The translations under genes and the position numbers were made by a program. Positions 54,679 through 64,000 of a stretch of DNA of 64,000 nucleotides are shown here, in pieces. This DNA is from Pseudooceanicola algae (lineage in GTDB: Bacteria > Pseudomonadota > Alphaproteobacteria > Rhodobacterales > Rhodobacteraceae). Position 1 is the first letter of the stretch. Each line of letters starts with the position of its first letter. Location: NCBI RefSeq assembly GCF_003590145.2, contig NZ_CP060436.1, positions 406,001-470,000 of the forward strand, written 5' to 3'. Under the pieces are notes generated by a model that saw only the letters and a list, made by a program, of their open reading frames with translations, was not told the DNA's origin and did not search any database.

Positions 54679-55854
54679 TCAGCCTTGGATGGCGCGGGCG
54701 GCGGCCATGGCCGATGACCAGGCCCATTGGAAATTATAGCCCCCCAGCCAGCCGGTCACATCGACGCATTCACCGATGAAATACAGGCCGGGGTGGGCGT
54801 GGCTTTGCAGGCTGCGCGATGACAGCGCCTCGGTCGAGACGCCGCCACGGGTAACTTCGGCGGTGCGGTAGCCTTCGCTGCCGGCGGGCCGCAGGCGCCA
54901 CTGGCTCAGGCGGTCGCAAAGCGCACCGAGCGCCGCATCTGATTGATCCGCAAGATTGCCCTCCAACTGCCAGTCCGCCGCCAGGTAATCGGACAGGCGC
55001 GCGGGCAACAGCATGTCGAGGCTACGGGTCAGACTGCGGTTGCCCACCTTGCGCCGCGCGCCGCGCAGGGTGGCAAGGGCCTGCCCGCCGGGGGTCAGGT
55101 CGATGGTGATTTCTGCGCCTTCCTGCCAATAGGAAGAGGCCTGCAGGATCGCCGGACCGGACAAGCCGCGATGGGTGAACAGCAACGCTTCGGCAAAGGT
55201 GGTGGCTCCGGCAGTGACCCGTGCGGGCAGGGCTACGCCGGGCAGGCCCGCAAAGCGGTCCGGCGCGAAGGTCAGGGGAACAAGGGCCGGGGCCCTCTCT
55301 GTCACCGGCAGGTCCATCTGGCGGGCAAGGTCATGGGCAAAGCCGGTCGCGCCCATCTTGGGGATCGACTTGCCCCCCGTCGCCAGCACCAGGTTGCGGG
55401 TCGTCACCAGCTGACGGGCGTTGCCACGTACCAGCGTCAGGCCATAGCCGTCCGCAAGCCGTGTGATGTCCTCGGCACTGGTGGACAGGCTGATCTCGGC
55501 CCCGGCGCGCCCGACCAGCCCCAGCAGCATGTCGATGATCTGCTGAGCGCTGCCGTCGCAGAACAATTGCCCCAGCGTCTTTTCGTGCCAGGCGATGCCA
55601 TGTTCCGATACCAGAGAGATGAAATCCCACTGCGTGTACCGGGCCAGCGCGCTTTTGGCGAAATGCGGATTGGCGGAAAGGAAGTTCTCCGGCCCCGTCC
55701 CGGTATTGGTGAAATTGCAGCGCCCCCCACCCGAGATGCGGATCTTTTCGCCCGGTTTCTTCGCGTGATCGACCAGTAGAACCCGGCCGCCGCAATGGGC
55801 TGCACACATCAGGCCTGCAGCGCCGGCCCCCAGAATGATCGTATCGTAATCCAT
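54679..55854 (-). CDS. HI0933/BaiN-family FAD-dependent oxidoreductase
   Basis: 391 residues. N-terminal FAD motif IILGAGAAGLMCAAHCGGRV, the family hallmark RISGGGRCNFTNT, FALSALARYTQ-like segment, VLATGGKSIPKMGATGFAHDLA, and C-terminal VTRGGVSTEALSSRSLQSH followed by LYFIGECVDVTGWLGGYNFQWAWSSA-type ending. These flavoproteins are widespread; BaiN reduces steroids in gut clostridia, but the physiological substrate in proteobacteria is unknown. It lies on the opposite strand inside the dcw cluster and must have its own promoter. Confidence 0.9.
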   Translation of the reverse strand: MDYDTIILGAGAAGLMCAAHCGGRVLLVDHAKKPGEKIRISGGGRCNFTNTGTGPENFLSANPHFAKSALARYTQWDFISLVSEHGIAWHEKTLGQLFCDGSAQQIIDMLLGLVGRAGAEISLSTSAEDITRLADGYGLTLVRGNARQLVTTRNLVLATGGKSIPKMGATGFAHDLARQMDLPVTERAPALVPLTFAPDRFAGLPGVALPARVTAGATTFAEALLFTHRGLSGPAILQASSYWQEGAEITIDLTPGGQALATLRGARRKVGNRSLTRSLDMLLPARLSDYLAADWQLEGNLADQSDAALGALCDRLSQWRLRPAGSEGYRTAEVTRGGVSTEALSSRSLQSHAHPGLYFIGECVDVTGWLGGYNFQWAWSSAMAAARAIQG

Positions 55855-55994
55855 GCCCCTGCCTTAGCGATCAGGCCGGGCAACGCAAGGGGGCGTCGGG
55901 ACGCTTGCGATCCGGGCGGGCCGAACCAGTGGGCGGAAACGCGAAATGGCAGACCATCGGGGGCCTGCCATTTCCGAAAAGTCACCCAAAAGGC

Positions 55995-56387
55995 TCAAAG
56001 CGTGGTGTAGAGCGCTTCCATGCTGTCGCCAAGACCGGCCTGCAGCGCCGCGTCGCGGCTTTCGGTATCGGGGTACCAGAATTCGATGGTCATCAGGGTG
56101 CCGCCCTCGGGGTGGACAATCATCAGCATGGTGCAGAGAACGTCGATATTGCCCATGACCTTGTTGTAGACGATGCGACCCGGCGCCTGCATTTCCTGCA
56201 CGCTATGGCCGGGGGTGGCGGTGTCGGCGGTCAGTTTGCCGAAAAGGTCATCACGCTGGCCGGCAAAGCGGCGATAGATGCGGATCCGGTTGCCGCTGAA
56301 GGCAGATACCATGGCGGGACCATGACCCTGGTCGATGGGGGCTGCATCACCTGCGCCTGCGGCAACGCCGGAAATCATCATGTTCAC
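55995..56387 (-). CDS. short SRPBCC/AHSA1-like hypothetical protein
   Basis: 130 residues from the ATG at 56387 (no good ribosome site; other ATGs at 56381 and 56312 are possible). The region IRIYRRFAGQRDDLFGKLTADT resembles the first helix of SRPBCC/AHSA1 ligand-binding domains, and VMGNIDVLCTMLMIVHPEGGTLMTIEFWYP with SRDAALQAGLGDSMEAL the C-terminal strands and helix. It is shorter than usual (about 140-160), so it may be a reduced or diverged member. Function unknown. Confidence 0.55.
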   Translation of the reverse strand: MNMMISGVAAGAGDAAPIDQGHGPAMVSAFSGNRIRIYRRFAGQRDDLFGKLTADTATPGHSVQEMQAPGRIVYNKVMGNIDVLCTMLMIVHPEGGTLMTIEFWYPDTESRDAALQAGLGDSMEALYTTL

Positions 56388-56624
56388 AGGCTTGTCTCAC
56401 TCTGGAAAAAGAGGCGGTGGAAAGAGGCCCGGAAAGGGGCCGAAAAATCATTGGACCATGCGGTCCCCCGACCCGCCGGGAATTGCCTGTCTGGCAGGCC
56501 AATGTGCCATAGCTAGAAGCGGCAGCCCGCCCTGGTCAAGCCCTGCCGGCGGTTCTGAGCCCCGGTGCGGCGCGAGGGCCGCATTCGCGCTGGCCCCATT
56601 GCATAAAAACGGGTACAGTTTCAG
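56388..56624. other. gap between SRPBCC-like gene and ftsW
   Basis: Gene-free stretch that should contain a promoter for the second dcw block, since the two preceding genes are on the other strand. An AT-rich patch (TTGCATAAAAACGGGTACAG, near 56599-56618) is the best promoter location. Confidence 0.35.
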
Positions 56625-56666
56625 CAGATCCCGCAAAGGGACAGGCAGATCCCGTCAAGGGGCAGA
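56625..56666. repeat. two 21-bp tandem repeats before ftsW
   Basis: CAGATCCCGCAAAGGGACAGG (56625-56645) is followed directly by CAGATCCCGTCAAGGGGCAGA (56646-56666), 17 of 21 identical. They end 42 bp before the ftsW start. Exactly two helical turns per unit suggests binding sites for a regulator on one DNA face. Confidence 0.75.
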
Positions 56667-56708
56667 CAGCGGCTGCAGGGCCGTCCGAGATCGAGGCGCA
56701 GGCAAGAC

Positions 56709-57875
56709 ATGACAGAGATGGTCTACGGCACCGTCCCGCACAGGGATGGCGAGCCGATTATTCCCAAATGGTGGCGGACGATCGACAAGCTCACGCTGAG
56801 CTGTATCCTCGGCCTGTGCGGTATCGGCCTTTTGCTGGGCTTCGCGGCCTCGCCGCCGCTGGCCGAGCGCAACGGGCTGGCGCCCTTCTACTACGTCACG
56901 CGTCAGGCCTTCTTCGGCACGCTGGCGGTCGGGGTGATGTTCGTCACCTCGATGCTGACACCCAACATGGTGCGGCGCCTGTCGGTGATCGGCTTCGGCT
57001 TTGCCTTCCTGGCGCTGGCCTTCCTGCCGGTCTTCGGGACCGATTTCGGCAAGGGGGCGGTGCGCTGGTATTCGCTCGGTTTCGCCTCGGTCCAGCCGTC
57101 GGAGTTTCTGAAACCCGTCTTCGTCGTGGTCGCGGCCTGGCTGATGGCCGCCTCGCAGGAGATCAATGGCCCACCGGGGCGCATGCTGTCCTTCGGCCTG
57201 ACCCTTGCCGTGGTGCTGATGCTCGTGGCGCAACCCGATTTCGGTCAGGGCAGCCTTGTGCTGTTTGGCTGGGCCGTGATGTATTTTGTCGCCGGTGCGC
57301 CGCTGCTGCTGCTGGTCGGGATCGCAGGTCTGGTCGTCATGGGTGGGACGGTGGCCTACGGCAATTCCGAACACTTCGCCCGCCGTATCGATGGGTTCCT
57401 GAACCAGGAAGTCGATCCGACCACCCAGCTTGGCTATGCCGAGAACGCCATCCGCGAAGGCGGTTTCTTTGGCGTTGGGATCGGTGAAGGCCAGGTAAAG
57501 ATGTCGCTGCCCGATGCCCATACCGATTTCATCATCGCCGTCGCGGCCGAGGAATACGGGCTGGTGCTGGTGGCGATCATCATCGCGCTTTACGGCACCA
57601 TCGTGCTGCGCAGTTTCACCCGGCTGATGCGCGAACGCGATCCCTTTACCCGGCTGGCGGGCACCGGCCTTGCGGCCATGTTCGGCGTGCAGGCGATCAT
57701 CAACATGGGCGTCGCCGTCCGTCTGCTGCCGGCCAAGGGCATGACGCTGCCCTTCGTCAGCTACGGTGGGTCCTCGCTGATCGCGGGGGGTATTGCCGTC
57801 GGCATGCTGCTGGCCTTCACCCGGACCCGGCCACAGGGCCAGATCGGAGACATCCTCTCCGGCCGCACACGTTAA
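56709..57875 (+). CDS. ftsW: septal peptidoglycan glycosyltransferase FtsW
   Basis: 388 residues, SEDS family with about ten membrane segments. Key stretches are FGTDFGKGAVRWYSLG (SEDS core), QPSEFLKPVFVVVAAW, the catalytic-Asp region VAQPDFGQGSLV, and the C-terminal LPFVSYGGSSLIAGG. It polymerises lipid II at the septum as partner of FtsI. GAGGCGCAGG serves as ribosome site. It starts the second dcw block. Confidence 0.95.
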   Translation: MTEMVYGTVPHRDGEPIIPKWWRTIDKLTLSCILGLCGIGLLLGFAASPPLAERNGLAPFYYVTRQAFFGTLAVGVMFVTSMLTPNMVRRLSVIGFGFAFLALAFLPVFGTDFGKGAVRWYSLGFASVQPSEFLKPVFVVVAAWLMAASQEINGPPGRMLSFGLTLAVVLMLVAQPDFGQGSLVLFGWAVMYFVAGAPLLLLVGIAGLVVMGGTVAYGNSEHFARRIDGFLNQEVDPTTQLGYAENAIREGGFFGVGIGEGQVKMSLPDAHTDFIIAVAAEEYGLVLVAIIIALYGTIVLRSFTRLMRERDPFTRLAGTGLAAMFGVQAIINMGVAVRLLPAKGMTLPFVSYGGSSLIAGGIAVGMLLAFTRTRPQGQIGDILSGRTR

Positions 57876-57890
57876 ACCAAGGGGCCCGCA

Positions 57891-59021
57891 ATGCCGTTGC
57901 TGATGATTGCCGCCGGGGGGACCGGCGGCCACATGTTTCCCGCGCAAAGCCTGGCCGAGGCCATGCTGGCGCGAGGCTGGCAGGTAAAGCTGGCCACCGA
58001 TGCGCGCGGCGCGCGCTATGCCGGCGGCTTCCCCGATGCCGTGGAGGTCCAGGAAATGTCCTCGGCCACCTTCGCGCGGGGCGGTGTGCTCGCGCGGGCC
58101 GTGGTGCCGCTGCGCATCGGGGCAGGGGCGCTTGGCGCGACGCTCCGGATGATGAAGGAAAAGCCCGACGTGGTGGTCGGTTTCGGCGGCTACCCGGCGA
58201 TCCCGGCCATGGCGGCGGCGACCCTTCTGCGCATTCCGCGCATGATCCATGAACAGAACGGCGTGCTGGGGCGGGTGAATCAGGTCTTTGCCAGCCGCGT
58301 CGACCGGATCTGCTGCGGCACCTGGCCGACGACCCTGCCGGGCGGGGCCTCGCTGCCCGAAGGGACCGAGATCTATCACACCGGCAACCCGGTGCGCCGG
58401 GCGGTGCATGACCGCGAAGGCGCCCCCTATATCCCGCCCGGTGATTACCCCATGGCGATGCTGGTCATGGGCGGCAGCCAGGGCGCGCGCATCCTGTCGG
58501 ATGTGGTGCCCGAAGCCATCGCCGCCCTTCCGGAACCGCAACGCTCGCATATCCGGGTGAGCCATCAGGCCCGCCCCGAGGATCTTGAGCGGGTCACGGC
58601 CTTTTACGCCGAGGCGGGCATCAACGCCGATGTGCAAAGTTTCTTCGACGATGTGCCCAACCGCCTGTCCGAAGCGCAGCTGGTCATCACCCGCTCCGGG
58701 GCTTCGACCGTGGCCGATATATCGGTCATCGGGCGGCCCGCGATCCTTGTGCCCTTTGCTGCTGCTGCTGCGGATCATCAGACTGCCAATGCCCGTGGCC
58801 TGACCGAAGCCGGTGCCGCGATCATGATCCCGGAAAGCCAGTTGACGGCGCAAAGCCTGACCGAACAGATCCGGCTGGTGCTGGACAACCCCGTGGGATC
58901 GCAACAGATGGCGCGGGCCGCGCTGGCCTGTGGCAAGCCCGATGCGGCAGAGACCCTGGCGGATCTGGTCGAGGACCTGATCGACCCCGCCAACAAGACC
59001 GAAAGAGGGACCCAGACATGA
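57891..59021 (+). CDS. murG: UDP-GlcNAc:lipid I GlcNAc transferase
   Basis: 376 residues, GT28 family. [20 protein letters not shown] at the start, [40 protein letters not shown], and the donor site [23 protein letters not shown]. It turns lipid I into lipid II on the cytoplasmic membrane face. Overlaps murC by 4 bp. Confidence 0.97.
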   Translation: MPLLMIAAGGTGGHMFPAQSLAEAMLARGWQVKLATDARGARYAGGFPDAVEVQEMSSATFARGGVLARAVVPLRIGAGALGATLRMMKEKPDVVVGFGGYPAIPAMAAATLLRIPRMIHEQNGVLGRVNQVFASRVDRICCGTWPTTLPGGASLPEGTEIYHTGNPVRRAVHDREGAPYIPPGDYPMAMLVMGGSQGARILSDVVPEAIAALPEPQRSHIRVSHQARPEDLERVTAFYAEAGINADVQSFFDDVPNRLSEAQLVITRSGASTVADISVIGRPAILVPFAAAAADHQTANARGLTEAGAAIMIPESQLTAQSLTEQIRLVLDNPVGSQQMARAALACGKPDAAETLADLVEDLIDPANKTERGTQT

Positions 59022-60421
59022 ATGCTGCGACCAAACTGCCCGGCGACGTCGGCGCGATCCATTTCGTCGGCATCGGCGGTATCGGCATGTCGGGCATTGC
59101 CGAAGTGCTGCTGAATCACGGCTATTCGGTGCAGGGATCGGACCTGAAGCGGTCCGAGATCACCGAAAGGCTGGAAGGACTGGGGGCGCTGGTCTTCGAA
59201 GGGCAGCGGGCCGAGAACCTTGAGAACGCTCAGGTCGTGGTGATTTCCTCGGCGATCAAGCCCGGCAACCCGGAGCTTGACGAAGCCCGCCGTCAGGGCC
59301 TGCCAGTGGTGCGCCGGGCGGAAATGCTGGCCGAGTTGATGCGGCTGAAGTCCAACATCGCCGTCGCCGGCACCCATGGCAAGACCACGACCACCACCAT
59401 GGTCGCCACACTGCTGGATGCGGGCGGCCTCGATCCGACGGTGATCAACGGTGGGATCATCCATGCCTATGGCTCAAACGCGCGCGTTGGCCTCGGAGAA
59501 TGGATGGTGGTCGAGGCCGATGAAAGCGACGGCACCTTCAACCGCCTGCCCGCAACCATCGCCATCGTGACCAATATCGACCCCGAGCATATGGATCACT
59601 GGGGCGATTTCGACAGCCTGCGCAAGGGCTTCCTCGATTTCGTCTCCAACATCCCTTTCTACGGCATCGCCGTTTGCTGCACCGACCATCCGGAGGTGCA
59701 GGCGCTGGTCGGCAAGATCACCGACCGCCGCGTCGTGACCTTCGGCTTCAACGCCCAGGCCGATGTGCGCGCGGTGAACCTGACCTACAAGGCGGGCGTG
59801 GCGCATTTCGACATCGCGCTGCAGGCCGAAGGGGCAAGGATCGAAGGCTGCAGCCTGCCGATGCCCGGGGATCACAACGTTTCCAACGCGCTGTCGGGGG
59901 TCGCCGTGGCGCGGCATCTCGGCATGAAAGCGGACGAGATCCGCGCCGCATTGGCCGCCTTCGGGGGCGTCAACCGGCGTTTTACCCGCGTAGGCGAGGT
60001 CGACGGGGTGGCAGTGATCGACGACTATGGCCACCACCCGGTGGAAATCGCCGCGGTTCTCAAGGCTGCGCGCCAAGCCTGCGATGGTCGGGTGATCGCC
60101 GTCCATCAACCGCACCGCTATTCGCGCCTGCATTCGCTGTTTGACGATTTCTGCGCCTGTTTCAACGATGCGGACGTGGTCGCGATCGCCGAGGTCTATG
60201 CCGCCGGAGAGGACCCGATCCCCGGTGCCTCCCGCGACGATCTGGTGGCCGGGCTGATCCGCCATGGCCATCGCCATGCGCGCGCCATCACTTCGGAAGA
60301 CGACCTGGTGGGGCTGGTGCGCGAGCAGGCGCAGCCCGGTGACATGGTGGTCTGCCTCGGGGCGGGGACGATTTCGACCTGGGCGAACAACCTGCCGATT
60401 CGTCTGGCCGAACCTGCCTGA
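59018..60421 (+). CDS. murC: UDP-MurNAc--L-alanine ligase
   Basis: 467 residues. [73 protein letters not shown] and [12 protein letters not shown], all standard MurC motifs. It starts stem-peptide synthesis. A 355-bp gap follows. Confidence 0.97.
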   Translation: MNAATKLPGDVGAIHFVGIGGIGMSGIAEVLLNHGYSVQGSDLKRSEITERLEGLGALVFEGQRAENLENAQVVVISSAIKPGNPELDEARRQGLPVVRRAEMLAELMRLKSNIAVAGTHGKTTTTTMVATLLDAGGLDPTVINGGIIHAYGSNARVGLGEWMVVEADESDGTFNRLPATIAIVTNIDPEHMDHWGDFDSLRKGFLDFVSNIPFYGIAVCCTDHPEVQALVGKITDRRVVTFGFNAQADVRAVNLTYKAGVAHFDIALQAEGARIEGCSLPMPGDHNVSNALSGVAVARHLGMKADEIRAALAAFGGVNRRFTRVGEVDGVAVIDDYGHHPVEIAAVLKAARQACDGRVIAVHQPHRYSRLHSLFDDFCACFNDADVVAIAEVYAAGEDPIPGASRDDLVAGLIRHGHRHARAITSEDDLVGLVREQAQPGDMVVCLGAGTISTWANNLPIRLAEPA

Positions 60422-60776
60422 CCCGATCGGCCGGCAGCGCAGGCCGCTTTGCCGCGCAATGCCTCCGGTGCCTGTTGGTGGCCGGTTTGCGGCTGTCGGG
60501 CTGGCAAGGACTTCCCTGACGGAAGGTTCGGCAATGCCGTTCCTGTCCGGCTGCCTGTTTCCGCGTCTTACCTTCTGTCCGAGAATCACCCCCGGGGGCG
60601 GTTTTCCGAGGTAAAGACCCAATAATTCCTTGTTCGGGCAGCCACTTGTCAGTACCTTGTGTAATTAGGCAACAGGCAAAATAATATCGGCAGCCAGGGT
60701 AAGAACCGACGCAAATGTGGCTTTTTTGCAGAGGTTTCCTAGCCAGTCGGATGGGCAGTGGCAAAACAAAATGTTC
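60422..60776. other. 355-bp gap between murC and the DUF2484 gene
   Basis: No gene. The left half is GC-rich and includes CCCCCGGGGG (about 60591-60600). The right half (about 60615-60775) is distinctly AT-richer (ATAATTCCTTGTTC, TAATTAGG, AAAATAATATCGG, GGCTTTTTTGC), unlike its surroundings, and probably holds a promoter for the murB/ddl/ftsQ part. Confidence 0.4.
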
Positions 60777-61034
60777 ATGAGTGAATCTTTTCTACTCCTG
60801 ATGCTCTGGGGGCTTGGCGCTCTTGCGGCCGGGTATCTGGGTAATCAAGGGGCGCCCCGGCGCGGGCAGAGGCAGCGGCTTGCGGCGCTGACGGGAACCG
60901 GCATTCCGGTGCTCGGCTATATCACCGCGCAGCATGGGCCCTGGGTCGGGTTGCTGGTGCTGCTGCTGGGGTTTGCCGTGCTGGCGGCGCTGATGGCGCG
61001 GGTGCTGCAACGCGTCGACGGCTCTCCGGGCTGA
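60777..61034 (+). CDS. DUF2484 small membrane protein
   Basis: 85 residues from ATG 60777 (another ATG two codons earlier). Three hydrophobic segments (ESFLLLMLWGLGALAAGYLG, TGIPVLGYITAQHGPWVGLL, LLLGFAVLAALMARVL). The pattern matches DUF2484, a family found between murC and murB in Rhodobacterales. Role unknown; its constant place suggests an accessory envelope function. Confidence 0.75.
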   Translation: MSESFLLLMLWGLGALAAGYLGNQGAPRRGQRQRLAALTGTGIPVLGYITAQHGPWVGLLVLLLGFAVLAALMARVLQRVDGSPG

Positions 61035-61043
61035 TCGGGCCGC

Positions 61044-61340
61044 GTGTTCGTCGCGATCCTGACCCCTTATCTGCCGCTGGTCGTGGCGCTGATCTTTTCC
61101 CGGCTCGGCTATGCGCTTCTGCGCGGGCGGAGCCTTGTGCTGTCGCTGGTCTTGCCGCTGCTGTGCCTTGGGGCCTTCATCGGGGCGGATGCACTGGGCC
61201 AGGGGCTGCCCTATGATGGCGTGCTGATGGCTTCTGCCATCGCGGCGATGCTGGGCAGTCTGCTGGGGCTTTTCGTGGCCCTGATCGTCGGGATCTTCAC
61301 CTCGCGGCCCCAGACCGCGCGCTACGTCCGCGGGCGCTGA
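61044..61340 (+). CDS. small integral membrane protein
   Basis: 98 residues from a GTG at 61044, 9 bp after the DUF2484 stop. Three hydrophobic segments ([63 protein letters not shown]) and a basic C-terminus ([12 protein letters not shown]). No family recognised; I see no strong ribosome site, so translation may be coupled to the previous gene. Confidence 0.6.
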   Translation: MFVAILTPYLPLVVALIFSRLGYALLRGRSLVLSLVLPLLCLGAFIGADALGQGLPYDGVLMASAIAAMLGSLLGLFVALIVGIFTSRPQTARYVRGR

Positions 61341-61404
61341 GCCACGCGGGACTTGCGATGGGGCAGGGGCATTGCTAGGCCAGCCGCGACGCGAAGGAGA
61401 CGCC

Positions 61405-62361
61405 ATGCCCCATAGCCCCGACAACAAGACGGATCAGCCGCAGGACATTCCGGTCCGGGGGCGGCTTGGCATCGATCAGGACCTGTCCAGACTGACCTGG
61501 CTGCGCGCAGGTGGACCTGCGGATGTCCTGTTTCAGCCCGCTGATACCGAAGATCTGGCGCAGTTTCTGGCCGCATTGGATCCTGTTGTGCCGGTCTTTC
61601 CCATGGGTGTCGGCAGCAATCTGATCGTGCGCGATGGGGGTATCCGTGGCGTGGTGATCCGGCTGGGGCGCGGCTTCAACGCGATCACCTGCGCGGAGGG
61701 TCAGGTGGTGGCGGGTGCGGCGGCGCTGGATGCGCATGTGGCGATCCGCGCGGGTGAAGCGGGCATCGACCTTGGTTTTCTGCGCACTATTCCCGGTTCC
61801 ATCGGCGGCGCACTGCGGATGAACGCGGGCTGCTATGGCTCCTATGTCGCCGATGTCTTTCGCTCGGCCCGCGCGGTGACCCGCGACGGTCGGATCGTCG
61901 AGTTGGGCGCGGCGGATCTGGCCTTTGCCTATCGCCAGACGGATCTTGCGCCGGGCTGGGTCATCACCGAGGTCACCTTGCAGGGGCCCCAGGTCGCGCC
62001 CGAGGATCTGGCAGCCGCGATGGCCGACCAACTTGCCCGTCGGGATGCCAGCCAACCCACCAAGGCGCGCAGCGCGGGATCGACCTTTCGCAACCCGGCG
62101 GGGTTCTCGTCGACGGGGCGGGCCGATGATGTGCATGACCTCAAGGCCTGGAAGCTGATTGACGAAGCCGGCCTGCGCGGGCATCGGCGCGGTGGTGCGC
62201 AGATGAGCGAAAAGCATTCGAATTTCATGATCAATACCGGCGGCGCGACGGGCGCCGACCTGGAAGGTCTGGGCGAGGAAGTCCGAAAAAAGGTTTTTAA
62301 TGACCGGGGAATAGAGCTAGAGTGGGAAATCATGCGGGTCGGCGATCCGGCGCCGGAATAG
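61405..62361 (+). CDS. murB: UDP-N-acetylenolpyruvoylglucosamine reductase
   Basis: 318 residues from ATG 61405 with AAGGAG at 5-6 nt; the upstream TTG at 61372 has no ribosome site. FAD-binding region [37 protein letters not shown], catalytic Ser in [12 protein letters not shown], and [12 protein letters not shown]. It reduces the enolpyruvyl ether to UDP-MurNAc with NADPH. Confidence 0.95.
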   Translation: MPHSPDNKTDQPQDIPVRGRLGIDQDLSRLTWLRAGGPADVLFQPADTEDLAQFLAALDPVVPVFPMGVGSNLIVRDGGIRGVVIRLGRGFNAITCAEGQVVAGAAALDAHVAIRAGEAGIDLGFLRTIPGSIGGALRMNAGCYGSYVADVFRSARAVTRDGRIVELGAADLAFAYRQTDLAPGWVITEVTLQGPQVAPEDLAAAMADQLARRDASQPTKARSAGSTFRNPAGFSSTGRADDVHDLKAWKLIDEAGLRGHRRGGAQMSEKHSNFMINTGGATGADLEGLGEEVRKKVFNDRGIELEWEIMRVGDPAPE

Positions 62362-62571
62362 GCGCTGATCGCGAAATTGCCCGCCGGATCTCCGGTTCAG
62401 GTTCTTGGTGGATACACATCTTCCCCCGATTGCGGTAAGGCCGGAACAAGATCGAAGAAAAGAGCCCCTTCAGGGGTCGTCTTCGCGGCCCGCGGGCCAG
62501 AGCAGCGGAAAGGGCGCCAAGCCCTTCGGATAACAGGGCCAAAAGGCCCGATGAAAAATTGAGGCGCGAAC

Positions 62572-63492
62572 GTGGGTCTGTCGAGCAGGGCAACCCCGAA
62601 AGTGGCAGTTCTCATGGGTGGACCCTCGGCCGAGCGCGAGGTTTCTCTGTCCAGTGGTCGGGAATGCGCTGTCGCTTTGCGGGATGAAGGGTACGAGGTG
62701 GCCGAGCTGATCGCGGATGTCGATCTGCCGGCCCGTCTGGCCGAAATCGATCCCGATGTCGTCTTCAACGCCCTGCATGGCCGCTGGGGCGAAGATGGAT
62801 GCGTACAGGGCCTGCTGGAATGGCTGCGCATTCCCTATACACATTCCGGCGTGCTGGCCTCGTCGCTGGCGATGGACAAGGAACGGACCAAGGCGATCTA
62901 TGCCTCGGTCGGACTGCCCATAGCCGAAAGCCTCGTTGCCACTGCTCCCGAGATCATGGCTGCGCATCTGATGACGCCGCCCTACGTGGTGAAACCCTAT
63001 AACGAAGGGTCCTCGGTCGGTGTCTATATGGTGCCGGACGGCAGCAACACGCCGCCGCAACTTGCCCCCGACATGCCCGAAACCCTGATGGTCGAAAAAT
63101 TCGCACCGGGGCGCGAGCTGACCGTGTCGGTGCTGGGCGAAACACCGCTTTGCGTGACCGAGATCTTCACTGAAGGCTGGTACGATTACGCGGCCAAGTA
63201 TCAACCCGGCGGGTCGCGCCATGTCTGCCCGGCCCAGATCCCCGCGGACATCGCGCAGATCTGCCTCGACTACGCCCTGAAGGCGCATCGGGTGCTGGGC
63301 TGTCGTGGCCTGTCGCGCACCGATTTCCGCTGGGACGACAGCAAGGGGGCCGAAGGGCTGATCCTGCTGGAAACCAATACCCAGCCGGGCATGACGCCGA
63401 CCTCGTTGTCGCCGGAACATGCCCAGGCGCAGGGGATGTCCTTTGGCGCGCTTTGCCGCTGGCTGGTCGAGGATGCCTCATGCGAGAGATAA
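62572..63492 (+). CDS. ddl: D-alanine--D-alanine ligase
   Basis: 306 residues from a GTG at 62572 preceded by TTGAGG. ATP-grasp fold: VLMGGPSAEREVSLSSG, ALHGRWGEDGCVQGLLE, PYNEGSSVGVYMV, and ETNTQPGMTPTSLSPEHA. It makes the D-Ala-D-Ala used by MurF. The 210-bp gap before it contains two small hairpins, CCCCT-TC-AGGGG (near 62463-62474) and GGGCC-AAAA-GGCCC (62536-62549), the latter just before the ribosome site. Overlaps ftsQ by 13 bp. Confidence 0.95.
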   Translation: MGLSSRATPKVAVLMGGPSAEREVSLSSGRECAVALRDEGYEVAELIADVDLPARLAEIDPDVVFNALHGRWGEDGCVQGLLEWLRIPYTHSGVLASSLAMDKERTKAIYASVGLPIAESLVATAPEIMAAHLMTPPYVVKPYNEGSSVGVYMVPDGSNTPPQLAPDMPETLMVEKFAPGRELTVSVLGETPLCVTEIFTEGWYDYAAKYQPGGSRHVCPAQIPADIAQICLDYALKAHRVLGCRGLSRTDFRWDDSKGAEGLILLETNTQPGMTPTSLSPEHAQAQGMSFGALCRWLVEDASCER

Positions 63493-64000
63493 GGGCCTAT
63501 CACCCCGCCCATTCCGGCCAGGCGCCGCGCGGGGCGCGAACACAGGCGCCGCGGCGTGCCGATCCGGCCCCGTCGCGCTGGTCCTACCGCAAGGAACGGC
63601 TGATGCTGACGCCGGGCTTCCGGCTGTTGCTGCGGGTGATCCTGCCGCTGGTGCTGGTGCTGGCCATTGCGGCGATCTATTTCCACAGCGATGCCCGCCG
63701 TCTTGCCATGATCGAGATGGTCGAGGGCTGGAAGACCGACTTCCAGGACCGTCCCCAGTTCATGGTCGCCCGGCTCGAAGTCGCCGGGGCTTCGGCGGGG
63801 ACCGAAACCGCGATCCGTACCGCGGCTGCCACGGATTTGCCGAAATCCTCCTTTGCGCTGGACCTCGATATGCTCAAGGCGCGGGTCGAGACGCTGCCGG
63901 CCGTGGCCGAAGCCTCGGTCCAGGTGCGCAGTGGCGGGGTGCTTTACATTGCGATCACCGAACGGGTGCCGGTGGCGTTGCTCCGCCGGGCGGATGCGCT
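63480..64000 (+). CDS. ftsQ: cell division protein FtsQ, N-terminal part (runs off window)
   Basis: 173 complete codons are present. A basic cytoplasmic tail of ~48 residues (GARTQAPRRADPAPSRWSYRKE) is followed by a membrane anchor (LLLRVILPLVLVLAIAAIYF, about residues 49-68), then the POTRA domain start (FMVARLEVAGASA) and the FtsQ/DivIB domain (VAEASVQVRSGGVLYIAITERVPVAL). It bridges FtsK to FtsL/FtsB at the septum. The start lies inside the ddl end. Confidence 0.93.
   Translation, partial: MREIRAYHPAHSGQAPRGARTQAPRRADPAPSRWSYRKERLMLTPGFRLLLRVILPLVLVLAIAAIYFHSDARRLAMIEMVEGWKTDFQDRPQFMVARLEVAGASAGTETAIRTAAATDLPKSSFALDLDMLKARVETLPAVAEASVQVRSGGVLYIAITERVPVALLRRADA

Noticed and set aside
60264-60614. 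Small frame at the murC end and beyond
   Set aside because: Mostly overlaps murC in another frame and continues into noncoding sequence without a start signal.

Overview
The window is GC-rich, densely coded alphaproteobacterial DNA, most probably from the order Rhodobacterales (Roseobacter/Paracoccus/Rhodobacter relatives). This rests on protein families and gene order: a heterotetrameric sarcosine oxidase, a DUF2484 gene inside the division and cell wall (dcw) cluster, a DUF1127 gene followed by CCUCCUCCC-loop hairpins, and a terminator-bearing leader upstream of mraZ. It looks chromosomal. No phage, transposase, CRISPR or rRNA was seen.

Layout, left to right. 1-3.4 kb: end of an M20 amidohydrolase, then a minus-strand two-component system with a pyrroline-5-carboxylate-reductase-like gene behind it. 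3.5-10.4 kb: a CUT1 sugar ABC transporter (binding protein, two permeases, ATPase), a GH25 lysozyme-like lipoprotein and a glucokinase, which together suggest uptake and phosphorylation of glucose or a similar hexose. 10.5-17.6 kb: two identical tRNA-Glu genes, recJ, hom, small envelope genes, glutamate dehydrogenase and a flavodoxin-like gene. 17.9-23 kb: soxBDAG, sarcosine oxidase. 23-27.3 kb: dnaG and rpoD, with a cluster of GANTC sites and nested palindromes between them. 27.4-33.5 kb: a secreted hypothetical protein, an ABC importer of the ferric/phosphonate type whose ATPase gene lies on the opposite strand, and an AGE-family sugar isomerase. 33.6-42.2 kb: two identical tRNA-Gly genes, ohr/ohrR, a secreted nuclease, pyruvate carboxylase and a UvrD/PcrA helicase.

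42.2-45.3 kb is the regulatory-RNA part. Downstream of a DUF1127 gene on the minus strand lie ten hairpins, all with the same 13-nt loop (CCUCCUCCC core), arranged as five weak-plus-strong pairs and closed by an intrinsic terminator. This matches the CcsR/cuckoo RNA family of Rhodobacterales in an unusually long array. After mrp there is a gene-free stretch that ends in a strong intrinsic terminator 62 bp before mraZ, the layout expected for an UpsM-like attenuated leader sRNA.

45.3-64 kb: the dcw cluster mraZ-rsmH-ftsL-ftsI-murE-murF-mraY-murD, then two minus-strand genes (BaiN/HI0933-like flavoprotein and a short SRPBCC-like protein), then ftsW-murG-murC, a DUF2484 protein, a small membrane protein, murB, ddl and the start of ftsQ. 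Three copies of a long palindromic repeat (AGTATTT/AAATACT arms flanked by G/C-run palindromes) sit between genes near 3.5, 9.2 and 42.3 kb.
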